From Azospirillum sp. OGB3 (GTDB lineage: Bacteria; Pseudomonadota; Alphaproteobacteria; Azospirillales; Azospirillaceae), in NCBI RefSeq assembly GCF_014192915.1, contig NZ_JACHYN010000003.1:372001-436000 (forward strand): a stretch of 64,000 nucleotides of DNA, written 5' to 3'. A model generated the notes under the pieces. It was not told the origin of the DNA. It did no database searches and saw only the letters and a list, made by a program, of their open reading frames with translations. Shown here in pieces: positions 1 to 7,793 of the stretch (positions within the stretch are counted from its first letter, which is position 1; every line of letters begins with the position of its first letter). The translations under genes were made by a program, and so were the position numbers.

Positions 1-218
1 GGGGCGGGGAGGGCATGGCCCTGGTCGAATCCTTCCGCGGCGAGATCCTGACCTGGGTGCGGTTGGACGGGGAGGGCGTCGTCACCCGCTGCCATCCGCG
101 CGACCCGTCCTGGTTCCAATGGCCGTTGCTGGAGGCGGCCATCGGCGGCAACATCGTCGCCGACTTCCCGCTGTGCAACAAGTCGTTCAACTGTTCCTAC
201 GCCGGACACGACCTGTAA
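1..218 (+). CDS. Hydrogenase-4/complex-I-like large subunit, C-terminal end (partial)
   Basis: The reading frame is open from the left edge and stops at 218, so only about the last 71 residues are visible. The segment with RGEILTWVRLDGEGVV and the end FPLCNKSFNCSYAGHDL match the C-terminus of group-4 [NiFe]-hydrogenase / NuoD-type large subunits (HycE/HyfG family). In active hydrogenases this end carries a CxxC motif that binds nickel, followed by a peptide removed during maturation. Here the aligned place reads CSYAGHDL and the protein then stops, so one cysteine and the maturation tail are missing. This suggests a hydrogenase-related complex without a NiFe site. The next gene starts 12 bases downstream and encodes the partner small subunit. 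Confidence 0.8.
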   Translation, partial: GGEGMALVESFRGEILTWVRLDGEGVVTRCHPRDPSWFQWPLLEAAIGGNIVADFPLCNKSFNCSYAGHDL

Positions 219-229
219 GGAGGCCGCCG

Positions 230-751
230 ATGCTGAAGCACATCCTGACCTCCCTGACCGGCGGCCCGGTCACCGAAGCCGCCCCGGCTCCCTCTGATCC
301 GGCCCTGGCCGAGCTGGCCGGAAAGCTGGACAAGGCCGCCAAGGCCCGGCTGGGCCGCAGCCTGTCGATCCGCGAGGTCGATGCGGGGTCCTGCAACGGC
401 TGCGAGCTAGAAATCCACGCGCTGAACAACCCGATCTACGACCTGGAACGGTTCGGCATCCGCTTCGTCGCTTCGCCACGCCACGCCGACGTCCTGCTGG
501 TCACCGGCCCTGTGGCCCGCAACATGCGCGAGGCGCTGGTCCGCACCTGGGAAGCCACCCCCGGCCCGAAATGGCTGGTGGCCTGCGGCGACTGCGCGGT
601 CAGCGGCGGGCTGTTCGCCGGCGGCTACGCCTGCGTCGGTCCTGTGGAGGAGGTGCTGCCGGTCGATCTGCGCATCCCCGGCTGTCCGCCGCGGCCGACC
701 GATCTGCTGGCCGGCCTTCTGGCCTTGCTGGAGACCAGCGCGGCGCGATGA
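230..751 (+). CDS. NADH-quinone oxidoreductase subunit B family / hydrogenase small subunit (HycG/HyfI-like)
   Basis: This 173-residue protein is an NuoB/HycG-type iron-sulfur subunit of a membrane-bound complex-I-like enzyme. The [4Fe-4S] ligand motifs are visible as SCNGCELE near residue 60, CGDCAVSGG near residue 120 and PGCPPRP near residue 150. The ATG at 230 is chosen because a strong ribosome site (TAAGGAGG, 216-223) overlaps the stop codon of the preceding large subunit. It is the last plus-strand gene of the cluster; mazG on the other strand ends 8 bases away. The electron donor and substrate cannot be read from this window. Confidence 0.88.
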   Translation: MLKHILTSLTGGPVTEAAPAPSDPALAELAGKLDKAAKARLGRSLSIREVDAGSCNGCELEIHALNNPIYDLERFGIRFVASPRHADVLLVTGPVARNMREALVRTWEATPGPKWLVACGDCAVSGGLFAGGYACVGPVEEVLPVDLRIPGCPPRPTDLLAGLLALLETSAAR

Positions 752-758
752 GGGAGGG

Positions 759-1568
759 TCAGGACTCCCCGCGTTCCTCGCGCTTGGCCTGCTGCCAGAA
801 GGCCTCCATCTCCTCCAGCGTCGCCTCCTTGGGCGTGCGGCCCTGCGAGGACAGCAGCGCCTCGATGCGGTGGAAGCGGCGTTCGAACTTGGCGTTGGTG
901 CCGCGCAGCGCCGATTCCGGCTCGACCTTCAGGCGGCGGGCGAGGTTGACGAGAGCGAAGAGCAGATCGCCCAGTTCGTCGGCCACCCGGTCCGGGGCGG
1001 AGCCGCTGTCCATCTCATGCCGCAACTCGCGGACCTCCTCCTCGATCTTGTCGAGGATGTCCCGCGCGTCGGTCCAGTCGAAGCCGACGCGGGCCGCGCG
1101 ATTCTGCAGCTTCAGGGCGCGGGTAAGGGCAGGGAGGCCGGCGATCACGCCCTCCAGGGCGGACGGGGCGCGGCCTTCCTCGGCGGCCTTGGCGGCACGC
1201 TCGGCCGCCTTGTGGTCCTCCCAACGCGAGGTCTGCATGTCGGCGCCCTTGACCTCCTCGGCGCCGAAGACGTGCGGGTGGCGTCGGATCATCTTGTCGG
1301 CGATGACGCCGGCGACCTCGTCGAAGTCGAAGAGGTTCTCCTCGCGGGCCATCTGGCTGTAATAGACCACCTGAAAGAGCAGGTCGCCCAGTTCCTCGCG
1401 CAACGCCGGCATGTCGCCTTTCTCGATGGCGTCGGCCACCTCATAGGCTTCCTCGATCGTGTGCGGCGCAATGGTGGCGTAGGTCTGCTCCAGATCCCAC
1501 GGGCATCCGCCGTTGGGGTCGCGCAGACGGGCCATGACGTCGATCAGGCGGTCGATGTTGCGGGCCAT
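759..1568 (-). CDS. mazG: Nucleoside triphosphate pyrophosphohydrolase MazG
   Basis: A 269-residue all-alpha NTP pyrophosphohydrolase that cleaves (d)NTPs to NMP and pyrophosphate; in E. coli it cleans the nucleotide pool and lowers ppGpp under starvation. Two tandem MazG domains are visible. The first has the start MARNIDRLIDVMARLRD, then CPWD, the metal-binding EEAYEV and REELGDLLFQ. The second, around residues 160-240, has EEVRELRHE and DELGDLLFALVN. Length fits the two-domain family (about 260-275). It is the last gene of the long minus-strand run and meets the plus-strand hydrogenase-like gene tail to tail. Confidence 0.96.
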   Translation of the reverse strand: MARNIDRLIDVMARLRDPNGGCPWDLEQTYATIAPHTIEEAYEVADAIEKGDMPALREELGDLLFQVVYYSQMAREENLFDFDEVAGVIADKMIRRHPHVFGAEEVKGADMQTSRWEDHKAAERAAKAAEEGRAPSALEGVIAGLPALTRALKLQNRAARVGFDWTDARDILDKIEEEVRELRHEMDSGSAPDRVADELGDLLFALVNLARRLKVEPESALRGTNAKFERRFHRIEALLSSQGRTPKEATLEEMEAFWQQAKREERGES

Positions 1569-1709
1569 GGGAAAGTCTTCTTCGGCAGCGGGATGGGACG
1601 GGACAGCGACCTTAGCCGACCCGTCACAGCGAGAAAAGGGAACAGGCCCTGCCGGATCATCAAAATCGTATAAGCAAGATTATGGAAAATAATGTCAGGA
1701 GGAAGCGAG

Positions 1710-1731
1710 GAGGGCGACTCTGGCCGCCCTC
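1710..1731 (-). terminator. Small hairpin between an unknown gene and mazG
   Basis: GAGGGCG at 1710-1716 and CGCCCTC at 1725-1731 form a perfect 7-bp stem with an 8-base loop, 15 bases past the stop codon of the minus-strand gene at 1746-2165. No T-run follows directly on the minus strand, so it is a weak terminator candidate. The rest of the 1569-1745 gap shows nothing else recognisable. Confidence 0.3.
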
Positions 1732-1745
1732 TGCTCTCCGATTCT

Positions 1746-2165
1746 TCAGCCTCCGCGGAATCCCTTCAGGCTTTCAGCAGGCGGCGGCGGCGGAAAATCC
1801 GCGTCACGGGCGGCCTGGATCAGCGATTCCACGAAAGACCGGTACGGATCGCTGGACGTTTTGGGAGCCTCAGCCGGCTCGATCGGACCGTCATAGCCGG
1901 TGTCACTCGGAATGAGCGCTCCATACTCCGAACTTTCCAGCGTTGGCGATAGAAAAACCGAATGGGTCGTCGTGGCCGGCTCGCCGACATGACGTTGGGA
2001 AGGCTTCAGCGAGAAATTCCCGTTGGCGTCCGGCATCGACAGGATCATCACCCCGTGCTCCACCGTCTCCTTGTCCCGCGCGTTCTGCCGCGCGTCGGTG
2101 TCGAAGGCGCTTCGTGGGTAGACGCTCTCGATGCTCGAGGGATCGTGGATGTTGGCCGTCTGCAT
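1746..2165 (-). CDS. Hypothetical protein, 139 residues
   Basis: I do not recognise this protein. The ATG at 2165 (protein starting MQTANIHDPSS) is preferred over an upstream extension, because the extended part is rich in Arg/Pro/Ser like a wrong-frame translation. The product is acidic and polar, with no signal peptide or membrane segment. Its middle contains TVEHGVMILSMPDANGN and the C-terminal part has a run of five prolines (residues about 125-130). The gene lies between mazG and a small exported protein, all on the minus strand. It may be a lineage-specific gene. Confidence 0.5.
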   Translation of the reverse strand: MQTANIHDPSSIESVYPRSAFDTDARQNARDKETVEHGVMILSMPDANGNFSLKPSQRHVGEPATTTHSVFLSPTLESSEYGALIPSDTGYDGPIEPAEAPKTSSDPYRSFVESLIQAARDADFPPPPPAESLKGFRGG

Positions 2166-2238
2166 GGAATCACCCGCCGTTGTTGCGTTGGTCCAACACA
2201 CATTGGCAATGCCGGGTTCCGGGAGGCCGGGGCCCATG

Positions 2239-2505
2239 TCACTCCATGGAATGCACGTGCGCGGCGGGGCGCGCCTTCCGTCGCTGCGGCGGCGCCACGC
2301 TGAGCACCGGCTCGGTGTCGATCGCGCGAACCTCCTCATGTTCCAAGGCAACATCCGCGGTGTCGGAGTCCGAGGAGCACCGCACCGCACCGGCGAACGA
2401 TGTGCTCCCATCTGCGGGTTGACAGTCGGCTATCCGCTCCGCACAGGCCGTAGGCACCAGCAATGCCGCCACCAACAGCACGCTCTTCAGGGCAATGGCC
2501 TTCAT
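2239..2505 (-). CDS. Small exported hypothetical protein, 88 residues
   Basis: The ATG at 2505 gives a typical signal peptide: MKAIALKS followed by the hydrophobic stretch VLLVAALLVPTACA. The mature chain has two further cysteines (IADCQP and VRCSSD) that could form a disulfide bond in the periplasm. TAC could be read as a lipobox, but proline at -3 is unusual, so signal peptidase I cleavage after ACA is as likely. The second half is acidic, then basic. No family is recognised. It lies just upstream of the unknown gene at 1746-2165, in the same direction. Confidence 0.5.
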   Translation of the reverse strand: MKAIALKSVLLVAALLVPTACAERIADCQPADGSTSFAGAVRCSSDSDTADVALEHEEVRAIDTEPVLSVAPPQRRKARPAAHVHSME

Positions 2506-2638
2506 GTTCGGGCGCTCCGCAAGGCTCACGGCGGCCGTTTCCGGCATCCTGGCACTATAAGGCCGCCGTGCTCGCCGAGTTCCCGCCGAATCCGGTCCCC
2601 GCCGTAGGACGTGTGCGGTAGTCCGGTGCGCCCCCGCC

Positions 2639-3451
2639 TTAGCCGAACAGATGCCGGTGCATCACCTCCCAACTCGCACGGTCGGGGGTCAGCATCACCC
2701 CACCGTTGAGGACGGTCGGACGATAGGGCGAACCGTCGAACAGCGCGCTGTAGCCGCCGGCCTCCGCGTGGAGCAGAACGCCCGCCGCGTGGTCCCAGGG
2801 CATCAGGCGATGGTACATCGAGAAATGCGCCCGGCCGTCGAGCAGGCGTAAATACTCCTGCGCGGCGCTGGACAGGCAGACGCGCGGTCCGAGGGAGCGT
2901 CCGCGCTCGTCCAACTGGCGCCCCAAATCCTCGGCGCAGAAGCGCGTCGACAGCGCACCGGTCATCTCGGTCAGCGGGACCGCCGGGGCGACCGTAACGC
3001 GCTTGCCGTTCAGGTAGGCGCCCTGCCCTTTCACCGCCGTGGCGATGCGACCGTCGCACGGGTCGTAGATCCAGCCGGCCAGCGTTTCGCCGCGGCAGGC
3101 CAAGGCAATGATTACCGCAAAGAGCGGGCGCCCGTTCGCGAAGTTCAGGGTGCCGTCGATCGGGTCGATGATCCAGACCGGTGCGTCGCCGTGGATGCGG
3201 TCGAGCAGCGATTTGTCCTCGGACACCGCTTCCTCCCCCACCACCGTGCTGCCGGGAAGCAGGTCCAGCAGGCGCGGCGTCAGAGCGCGTTCGCCCGCCT
3301 CGTCGGCCAGGGTCACGAGATCGGCCGGCCCGGTCTTTTCCCGGATGCCGGCGTTCGCCAGATCGCGGAAATAGGGAAGGATCTCGCTTTCCGCGACCTC
3401 GCGGATGATCGCGGTGACACGGTCGACGTCAGGAATCGGAAAATCTGTCAC
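2639..3451 (-). CDS. Inositol monophosphatase family protein
   Basis: A 270-residue Mg2+-dependent sugar-phosphate phosphatase of the IMPase / histidinol-phosphatase HisN / CysQ superfamily. The metal-site motifs are in order: VGEEAVSED (about residue 72), WIIDPIDGTLNFANG (about residue 94) and MPWDHAAG (about residue 218). The start is GTG at 3451 and overlaps the TGA stop of the upstream gene (GTGA), which suggests translational coupling. The substrate cannot be fixed from sequence: inositol-1-phosphate, histidinol phosphate and 3'-phosphoadenosine 5'-phosphate are all used by relatives. Confidence 0.88.
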   Translation of the reverse strand: MTDFPIPDVDRVTAIIREVAESEILPYFRDLANAGIREKTGPADLVTLADEAGERALTPRLLDLLPGSTVVGEEAVSEDKSLLDRIHGDAPVWIIDPIDGTLNFANGRPLFAVIIALACRGETLAGWIYDPCDGRIATAVKGQGAYLNGKRVTVAPAVPLTEMTGALSTRFCAEDLGRQLDERGRSLGPRVCLSSAAQEYLRLLDGRAHFSMYHRLMPWDHAAGVLLHAEAGGYSALFDGSPYRPTVLNGGVMLTPDRASWEVMHRHLFG

Positions 3452-4017
3452 GGTTTCGGTGCCGCTTTGTTGGATCGGGGGTCGAGTCTCAGAACCGTTC
3501 CGCCATCCTTCGGCGGTTCGGGCAGCATGACTTTGCCGTCCAAGCCGCTGTCTTTCAACGCTTTGACCAGCGCGTCATAGGTGGCCTGATCGGCCGTCGG
3601 GTTCGGGGCGGGCGGCGTGCCGGTCAGCGGACCGGGTTCCGGCGGCTTGCGCGGCGCGTTCGGGTCGGGCGGAGACTGCGGCACGTCACGGGCCCCCCGC
3701 GTCTCCTCCTTGGGCGGTGGCGGGGGCGGACGCCACAGGCGGAAGCAGTCGGTGAAGGTCGCTTCCTTGCAGGCTTTCAGCAATTCCTTCGGGTCCGGCG
3801 CCACAACCAGCGGGCTGAACGGGGCGGCGGGAAATTCCGCGGGTTCCGGTGGCAAGGGATCTTCCGGCGCGACCGGAGGCTCTTCGACGAATCCCGGCGG
3901 CAACACCCGCTCGGCGGCGGCAGCGGTGCCCGCGAAGGCCAAAAACGCCAGGGACAGGAGAGCGATCGGGACGCGCAAGGGAATCCGAAAACGAAAAGGA
4001 GCGGGCCGAGCACCCAT
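3448..4017 (-). CDS. Secreted proline-rich hypothetical protein
   Basis: A 189-residue protein with a clear signal peptide (basic start MGARPAPFRFRIPLR, hydrophobic core, cleavage near TAAAA-ERVLPPG). The ATG at 4017 is chosen because it begins this signal peptide. The mature part is rich in Pro and Glu, has a run of six prolines near residue 98 and a likely disulfide pair (LLKACKE and TDCFRLW). The tail is DLR-like and charged. It is probably a periplasmic linker-type protein; no family is recognised. Its stop overlaps the start of the IMPase-family gene. Confidence 0.65.
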   Translation of the reverse strand: MGARPAPFRFRIPLRVPIALLSLAFLAFAGTAAAAERVLPPGFVEEPPVAPEDPLPPEPAEFPAAPFSPLVVAPDPKELLKACKEATFTDCFRLWRPPPPPPKEETRGARDVPQSPPDPNAPRKPPEPGPLTGTPPAPNPTADQATYDALVKALKDSGLDGKVMLPEPPKDGGTVLRLDPRSNKAAPKP

Positions 4018-4079
4018 TATGGCGCCCTGCCCGCTGCATAGCCACGGACAAATCCTTGTCCGGCCACCCGTCACCTTCG

Positions 4080-4364
4080 TCAGGAGCGTGGCAGGCTGTC
4101 GCTTGGGGTGGCGTGCAGCGCCCAGGCGGCCAGCTCGGATCGCAGGGCGGCAATCTTGCCGCTTTCCGTCGGGTTGGTTTCCTTGCGCCAAGCGTCGCTG
4201 ATGATTTCCAGAAGACGGGCGCGACCGGCGGTGTCGCGCGACAGTTCCTGGATGCGCAGCACCGCGGCACCGGGCGACAACTGCTCCTGCCGGGCGACCA
4301 GGGTCACCTGATCGGCCAGAAAGGCGGTGATCGAAAAGTGTGTTGGATCGGTCTGCAAACGCAT
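4080..4364 (-). CDS. Conserved small hypothetical protein, 94 residues
   Basis: The ATG at 4364 follows a very strong ribosome site (GGGAGGAGG on the minus strand), which decides the start. The product (MRLQTDPTHFSITAFLADQ onward) is predicted helical and soluble, with LARQEQLSP and RIQELSRDTAGRARLLEII in the middle. No membrane segment or signal is seen. Function is unknown. It lies between hflX and the secreted proline-rich protein on the same strand, after a hairpin that probably ends the hfq-hflX transcript, so it may have its own promoter. Confidence 0.6.
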   Translation of the reverse strand: MRLQTDPTHFSITAFLADQVTLVARQEQLSPGAAVLRIQELSRDTAGRARLLEIISDAWRKETNPTESGKIAALRSELAAWALHATPSDSLPRS

Positions 4365-4466
4365 AGGCGGGCCTCCTCCCGGGGATAACCCATCGGCTCC
4401 CCGGCTCAAATATCGGGGGCGCGTTGGGAAAAGGCTACACCTCGGACGTCGTAGGACGGGGCTGAA

Positions 4467-4519
4467 ATCGGGCGCGTCATGTCGTCGCACGTATGCGAAT
4501 GAATTATGACGCGCCCGAT
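4467..4519 (-). terminator. Perfect 14-bp inverted repeat downstream of hflX
   Basis: ATCGGGCGCGTCAT at 4467-4480 is matched exactly by its reverse complement at 4506-4519, with a 25-base spacer. It begins 18 bases past the hflX stop, as expected for a transcript end. The minus strand continues with only a short ATTTC, not a strong T-run, so a transcription-factor site or RNA-stabilising hairpin is also possible. Confidence 0.5.
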
Positions 4520-4536
4520 GCCTCTATGGCGAAAGA

Positions 4537-5862
4537 TCAGCCGTGCACGAACCTTTTCTCGAAACGGGCCAGATCCGCAGGGTCGATGGCCACCTGGATG
4601 TGGGCCTGGACCTCGTCGTCCCGTCGTTCCAGCACCTCACCTTTTGCATAGAGCCACGCGAGCGCCGCTCCGTCTCCCAACTCCACGGACAGGTCCACCA
4701 CATGGCGGTGGGCGTTCATCCGCTGGTCGAGCAACCGGTCGAGGTCGGCGATCCCCGCACCCGACAGGGCGGACACCGCAACGGCGCGCGGGTTGCGGGC
4801 CGTCTGGGCAAGGATCGCCTCGCGGGACTCGTCGTCCAGCGCGTCGATCTTGTTCAGCACCTCGATCACGCGGTCGTCGGCGTCCGGGTCGATGCCCATG
4901 TCGCTCATGACTTCGTGCACGTCGGCCTTCTGGGCCTCGCTGTCCTGGTGGGACACGTCGCGGACATGCAGGATGATGTCGGCGGCGTCCACCTCCTCCA
5001 GCGTCGCTCGGAAGGCGGCGACGAGGCCGTGCGGCAGGTCGGAGATGAAGCCCACGGTGTCCGACAGTATCACCTTGCGCCCGGATGGCAGGGTCACCTG
5101 ACGCATCGTCGGGTCCAGCGTGGCGAACAGCAGGTCCTTGGCGAAGACATCGGCGTTGGCCAGCCGGTTGAACAGCGTCGACTTGCCGGCGTTGGTGTAG
5201 CCGACCAGCGCCACCACCGGGTACGGCACCTTGGCGCGGGCCTTGCGGTGCAGGCTGCGGGTGCGGCGCACCTCCTCCAGCTCCTTCTTGATCTTGACGA
5301 TGCGGTCGCCGATCAGGCGGCGGTCCATCTCAAGCTGGGATTCGCCGGGGCCGCCGAGGAAGCCGAAGCCGCCGCGCTGGCGTTCCAGGTGGGTCCAGGA
5401 ACGGACGAGGCGTGACTTCTGGTAGGTCAGGGCGGCCAGCTCGACCTGGAGCATGCCTTCGCGCGTGCGGGCGCGGGCGCCGAAGATCTCCAGGATCAGG
5501 CCGGTGCGGTCGATGACCTTGACCTTCAGGGCCTTTTCCAGATTGCGCTGCTGCACCGGCGACAGCGCGTGGTCGAGGATGACGAGGGATGCCTCCGTCT
5601 CCTCCACGATCTGGGCGAAATGCTCCACCGTCCCCGACCCGAGAAGGATCGAAGGCTGCGGGCGGTTCACCCGCGCGCATTCGGCGTGCACGACCTCCAG
5701 ATCGATGGCGCGGGCAAGGCCCACCGCCTCGTCCAGGCAGGATTCGGGATGGCGCAGGACCCCGTCCGCCTCATTGCGGAGGACGGGGTGGACCACGATG
5801 GCGCGGCCGGAGGCATCAGGCGTCCGGCCGTTGCCATTGGTCGGAAGATCAGACGTTTTCAC
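4537..5862 (-). CDS. hflX: GTPase HflX
   Basis: A 441-residue ribosome-associated GTPase that splits stalled or heat-damaged 70S ribosomes. An N-terminal HflX domain (including [20 protein letters not shown] near residue 95) is followed by a coiled-coil linker with the conserved [18 protein letters not shown] around residue 170. The G domain has G1 [10 protein letters not shown]3 DTVGFI and G4 NKID. It starts with GTG at 5862, overlapping the end of hfq by 14 bases. This hfq-hflX pairing is the classic order. Confidence 0.97.
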   Translation of the reverse strand: MKTSDLPTNGNGRTPDASGRAIVVHPVLRNEADGVLRHPESCLDEAVGLARAIDLEVVHAECARVNRPQPSILLGSGTVEHFAQIVEETEASLVILDHALSPVQQRNLEKALKVKVIDRTGLILEIFGARARTREGMLQVELAALTYQKSRLVRSWTHLERQRGGFGFLGGPGESQLEMDRRLIGDRIVKIKKELEEVRRTRSLHRKARAKVPYPVVALVGYTNAGKSTLFNRLANADVFAKDLLFATLDPTMRQVTLPSGRKVILSDTVGFISDLPHGLVAAFRATLEEVDAADIILHVRDVSHQDSEAQKADVHEVMSDMGIDPDADDRVIEVLNKIDALDDESREAILAQTARNPRAVAVSALSGAGIADLDRLLDQRMNAHRHVVDLSVELGDGAALAWLYAKGEVLERRDDEVQAHIQVAIDPADLARFEKRFVHG

Positions 5863-6097
5863 CTTCCTTGGGCGGCTCGAAAAGTTGAATCGGATGCGCG
5901 GGCATCACGGTGGAGATGGCGTGCTTGTAGACAAGCTGCGAATGCGCGTCGCGTCGCAGCAGAACCGAGAAGTTGTCGAACCAGGTGATGATTCCCTGAA
6001 GTTTAACACCGTTCACGAGGAACACGGTTACGGGAGTCTTGTTCTTGCGGACGTGGTTGAGGAACACGTCCTGCACATTTTGGCTTTTTTCAGACAT
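5849..6097 (-). CDS. hfq: RNA chaperone Hfq
   Basis: An 82-residue Sm-like protein that forms hexamers and pairs small RNAs with mRNAs. Sm1 is seen as [19 protein letters not shown] and Sm2 as [10 protein letters not shown]. The C-terminal tail is short ([14 protein letters not shown]), as usual in alphaproteobacteria. The ATG at 6097 is preceded by a G-rich ribosome site. In diazotrophs Hfq is needed for NifA synthesis, which fits its position downstream of the ntr genes, though that link is family knowledge. The 95-base gap upstream probably carries its own promoter. Confidence 0.98.
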   Translation of the reverse strand: MSEKSQNVQDVFLNHVRKNKTPVTVFLVNGVKLQGIITWFDNFSVLLRRDAHSQLVYKHAISTVMPAHPIQLFEPPKEGENV

Positions 6098-6192
6098 TTT
6101 ATGTCGCCCCCTTCTTCAGTGTTTTTTGGAGCTCCTTGTTGGAAGCCCGCCCCCTGCAGCGATAAGGTTATGGTTGGTCGCAACCGTCTCGA

Positions 6193-6891
6193 CTACTGGT
6201 CATCCGATATGGTGTCACCACCGCTGCCCACCAAGCCGCACAATGCATGGCAGGTGTCGTACCGATGGGCCGGAGGGAAGCGGGTGAAGCCGCTGCCCTC
6301 GCCCGCCCCTATTAGCACCGGGACCATTCCCGCGCCATGGGCACATTCCATGTCGATGTCGGCGTCCCCCAAGAACCAGACGTCCGGGCCGGGCGGAATG
6401 TTCGCCGGTTCGAGCGCCATGAGGACCGGCGCCTGATGCGGCTTGTCGAATTCGGCGTCCTGGGCGCCGACCAGACGGCCGAAAAAGCCGGTCCAGCCCA
6501 GCGCGTCGGCCTCCGCGCGCAGGAAGCGGCCGGTCTTGTTCGACACCACCGCCTGGTAGATTCCGCGGTCTGCGAAGCCGCGCAGCAAGGATTCCGCACC
6601 CGGCAGGGGCCGGAGATGCTCCAGGTGATGCGCCTCGAAATAGGCGTAGAAGAGGTCGCGCGCGTCGGTCCAGCGCTCCCCGAAGATCCGGGGGAAGCTG
6701 TCACGCAGCGACTGCTTGATGCGCTCCCGCGCCTCCTCCTCGGTCCAGGCCGGATGGCCGAAGGTGACCAGCGCGTGGTTCAGCGCGGCGCGCACGGTGC
6801 CCCAATTGTCGACCAGCGTGTTGTCCCAGTCGTAGAGGACGGCGCGCGGCAGCACGGGCAGACGGTCGATGACGGCGGCGGCGTCGCTCAT
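6193..6891 (-). CDS. HAD-family phosphatase (phosphoglycolate phosphatase-like)
   Basis: A 232-residue haloacid-dehalogenase hydrolase. Motif I is LYDWDNTLVDN, with nucleophile Asp21 and Asp23. Motif II is VVSNKTG, the motif III lysine lies in EFDKPHQAP, and motif IV is FLGDADIDMECAHGAG. A helical cap lies between residues about 35 and 110. The ATG at 6891 overlaps the stop of the aminotransferase gene (ATGA), so the two are coupled. The substrate is unknown; phosphoglycolate and small sugar phosphates are usual for the subfamily. Confidence 0.88.
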   Translation of the reverse strand: MSDAAAVIDRLPVLPRAVLYDWDNTLVDNWGTVRAALNHALVTFGHPAWTEEEARERIKQSLRDSFPRIFGERWTDARDLFYAYFEAHHLEHLRPLPGAESLLRGFADRGIYQAVVSNKTGRFLRAEADALGWTGFFGRLVGAQDAEFDKPHQAPVLMALEPANIPPGPDVWFLGDADIDMECAHGAGMVPVLIGAGEGSGFTRFPPAHRYDTCHALCGLVGSGGDTISDDQ

Positions 6892-7751
6892 GACGGCACC
6901 CCGGCGGCCACGTAATCGAGATAGGCCTGACGCAGCGTCCGGGTGATCGGCCCCGGTTTCCCCTCGCCCACTGGCTTGCCGTCGATGCGGGTCACCGGCA
7001 GCGCAAAGGTGCCGGCGGACGACACGAAGGCCTCGCGGGCGGCGAGCGCCTCCTCCACCGTGAAGCTGCGCTCCTCCACCGGGATGCCGCGCCCGCCGGC
7101 CAGCCGCAGGAGCGACTGGCGGGTGATGCCGTTCAGGATCTCCCGCGACGGGGCGCGGGTCACCAGAACGCCGTCCTGGGTGACGATCCAGGCGTTGGAG
7201 GAGGAGCCCTCCGTCACCGTGCCGTCGGGGGCGACCAGCCACGCCTCGTAGGCGCCGGATTCGGCGGCCTGCTGCTTCGCCAGCACGGGAGCGAGCAGGC
7301 CGACTGTCTTGATGTCGCACCGGCCCCAGCGGATATCGGGCGCCGTGACGACGGCCACCCCCTTCTCAAGCTGCTCCGGCTTGGCGAAGGCGGTGACCTT
7401 CTTGACGGTCATCACCAGCGTCGATGGAATGTCCGCCGGAAACTTGAAGTCGCGCGGGGCGACGCCGCGGGTGACCTGGATGTATAGCGAGCCGTTGCGG
7501 ACGCCGTTCCGCCGCACCAGTTCGCGGGCGATCATCGTCACGACGCGCGGCGCCGCCGGCCAGTCCATGCGCAGTTCCGACAGGCTGCGGCCCAGACGCT
7601 CCATATGGCCGTCCAGATCCGCGAAGCGCCCGTCGAGGAGGGTGACCACCTCATAGACGCCGTCGGCGAACTGAAAGCCACGGTCTTCCACATGAACCGA
7701 CGCCTGCCGGTGCGGCAGGTAGCGGCCGTTGACGTATGCCCATCGAGCCAT
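6888..7751 (-). CDS. dat: D-amino-acid aminotransferase (class IV PLP enzyme)
   Basis: A 287-residue fold-type IV aminotransferase that interconverts D-alanine and D-glutamate with their 2-oxo acids, feeding peptidoglycan precursors. The start MARWAYVNGRYLP and HVEDRGFQFADGVYEV are typical. The PLP lysine lies in RCDIKTVGLLAPV, and TEGSSSNAWIV binds the cofactor phosphate. A branched-chain or aminodeoxychorismate-lyase role is less likely because the D-AAT signature around the lysine fits better. It sits 42 bases after trkA, and its stop overlaps the HAD gene start. Confidence 0.88.
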   Translation of the reverse strand: MARWAYVNGRYLPHRQASVHVEDRGFQFADGVYEVVTLLDGRFADLDGHMERLGRSLSELRMDWPAAPRVVTMIARELVRRNGVRNGSLYIQVTRGVAPRDFKFPADIPSTLVMTVKKVTAFAKPEQLEKGVAVVTAPDIRWGRCDIKTVGLLAPVLAKQQAAESGAYEAWLVAPDGTVTEGSSSNAWIVTQDGVLVTRAPSREILNGITRQSLLRLAGGRGIPVEERSFTVEEALAAREAFVSSAGTFALPVTRIDGKPVGEGKPGPITRTLRQAYLDYVAAGVPS

Positions 7752-7793
7752 GGATGTTCTTTTTGTTGGTGCCAGAAACGATACGAGGATGGA

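Noticed and set aside
870..1673. Plus-strand open frame opposite mazG
   Set aside because: mazG motifs fix the minus strand as coding; the frame has no ribosome site.
1682..1952. Two short plus-strand frames in and beyond the gap before mazG
   Set aside because: They have Arg/Ser-rich translations, overlap the better-supported gene at 1746-2165, and show no family motif.
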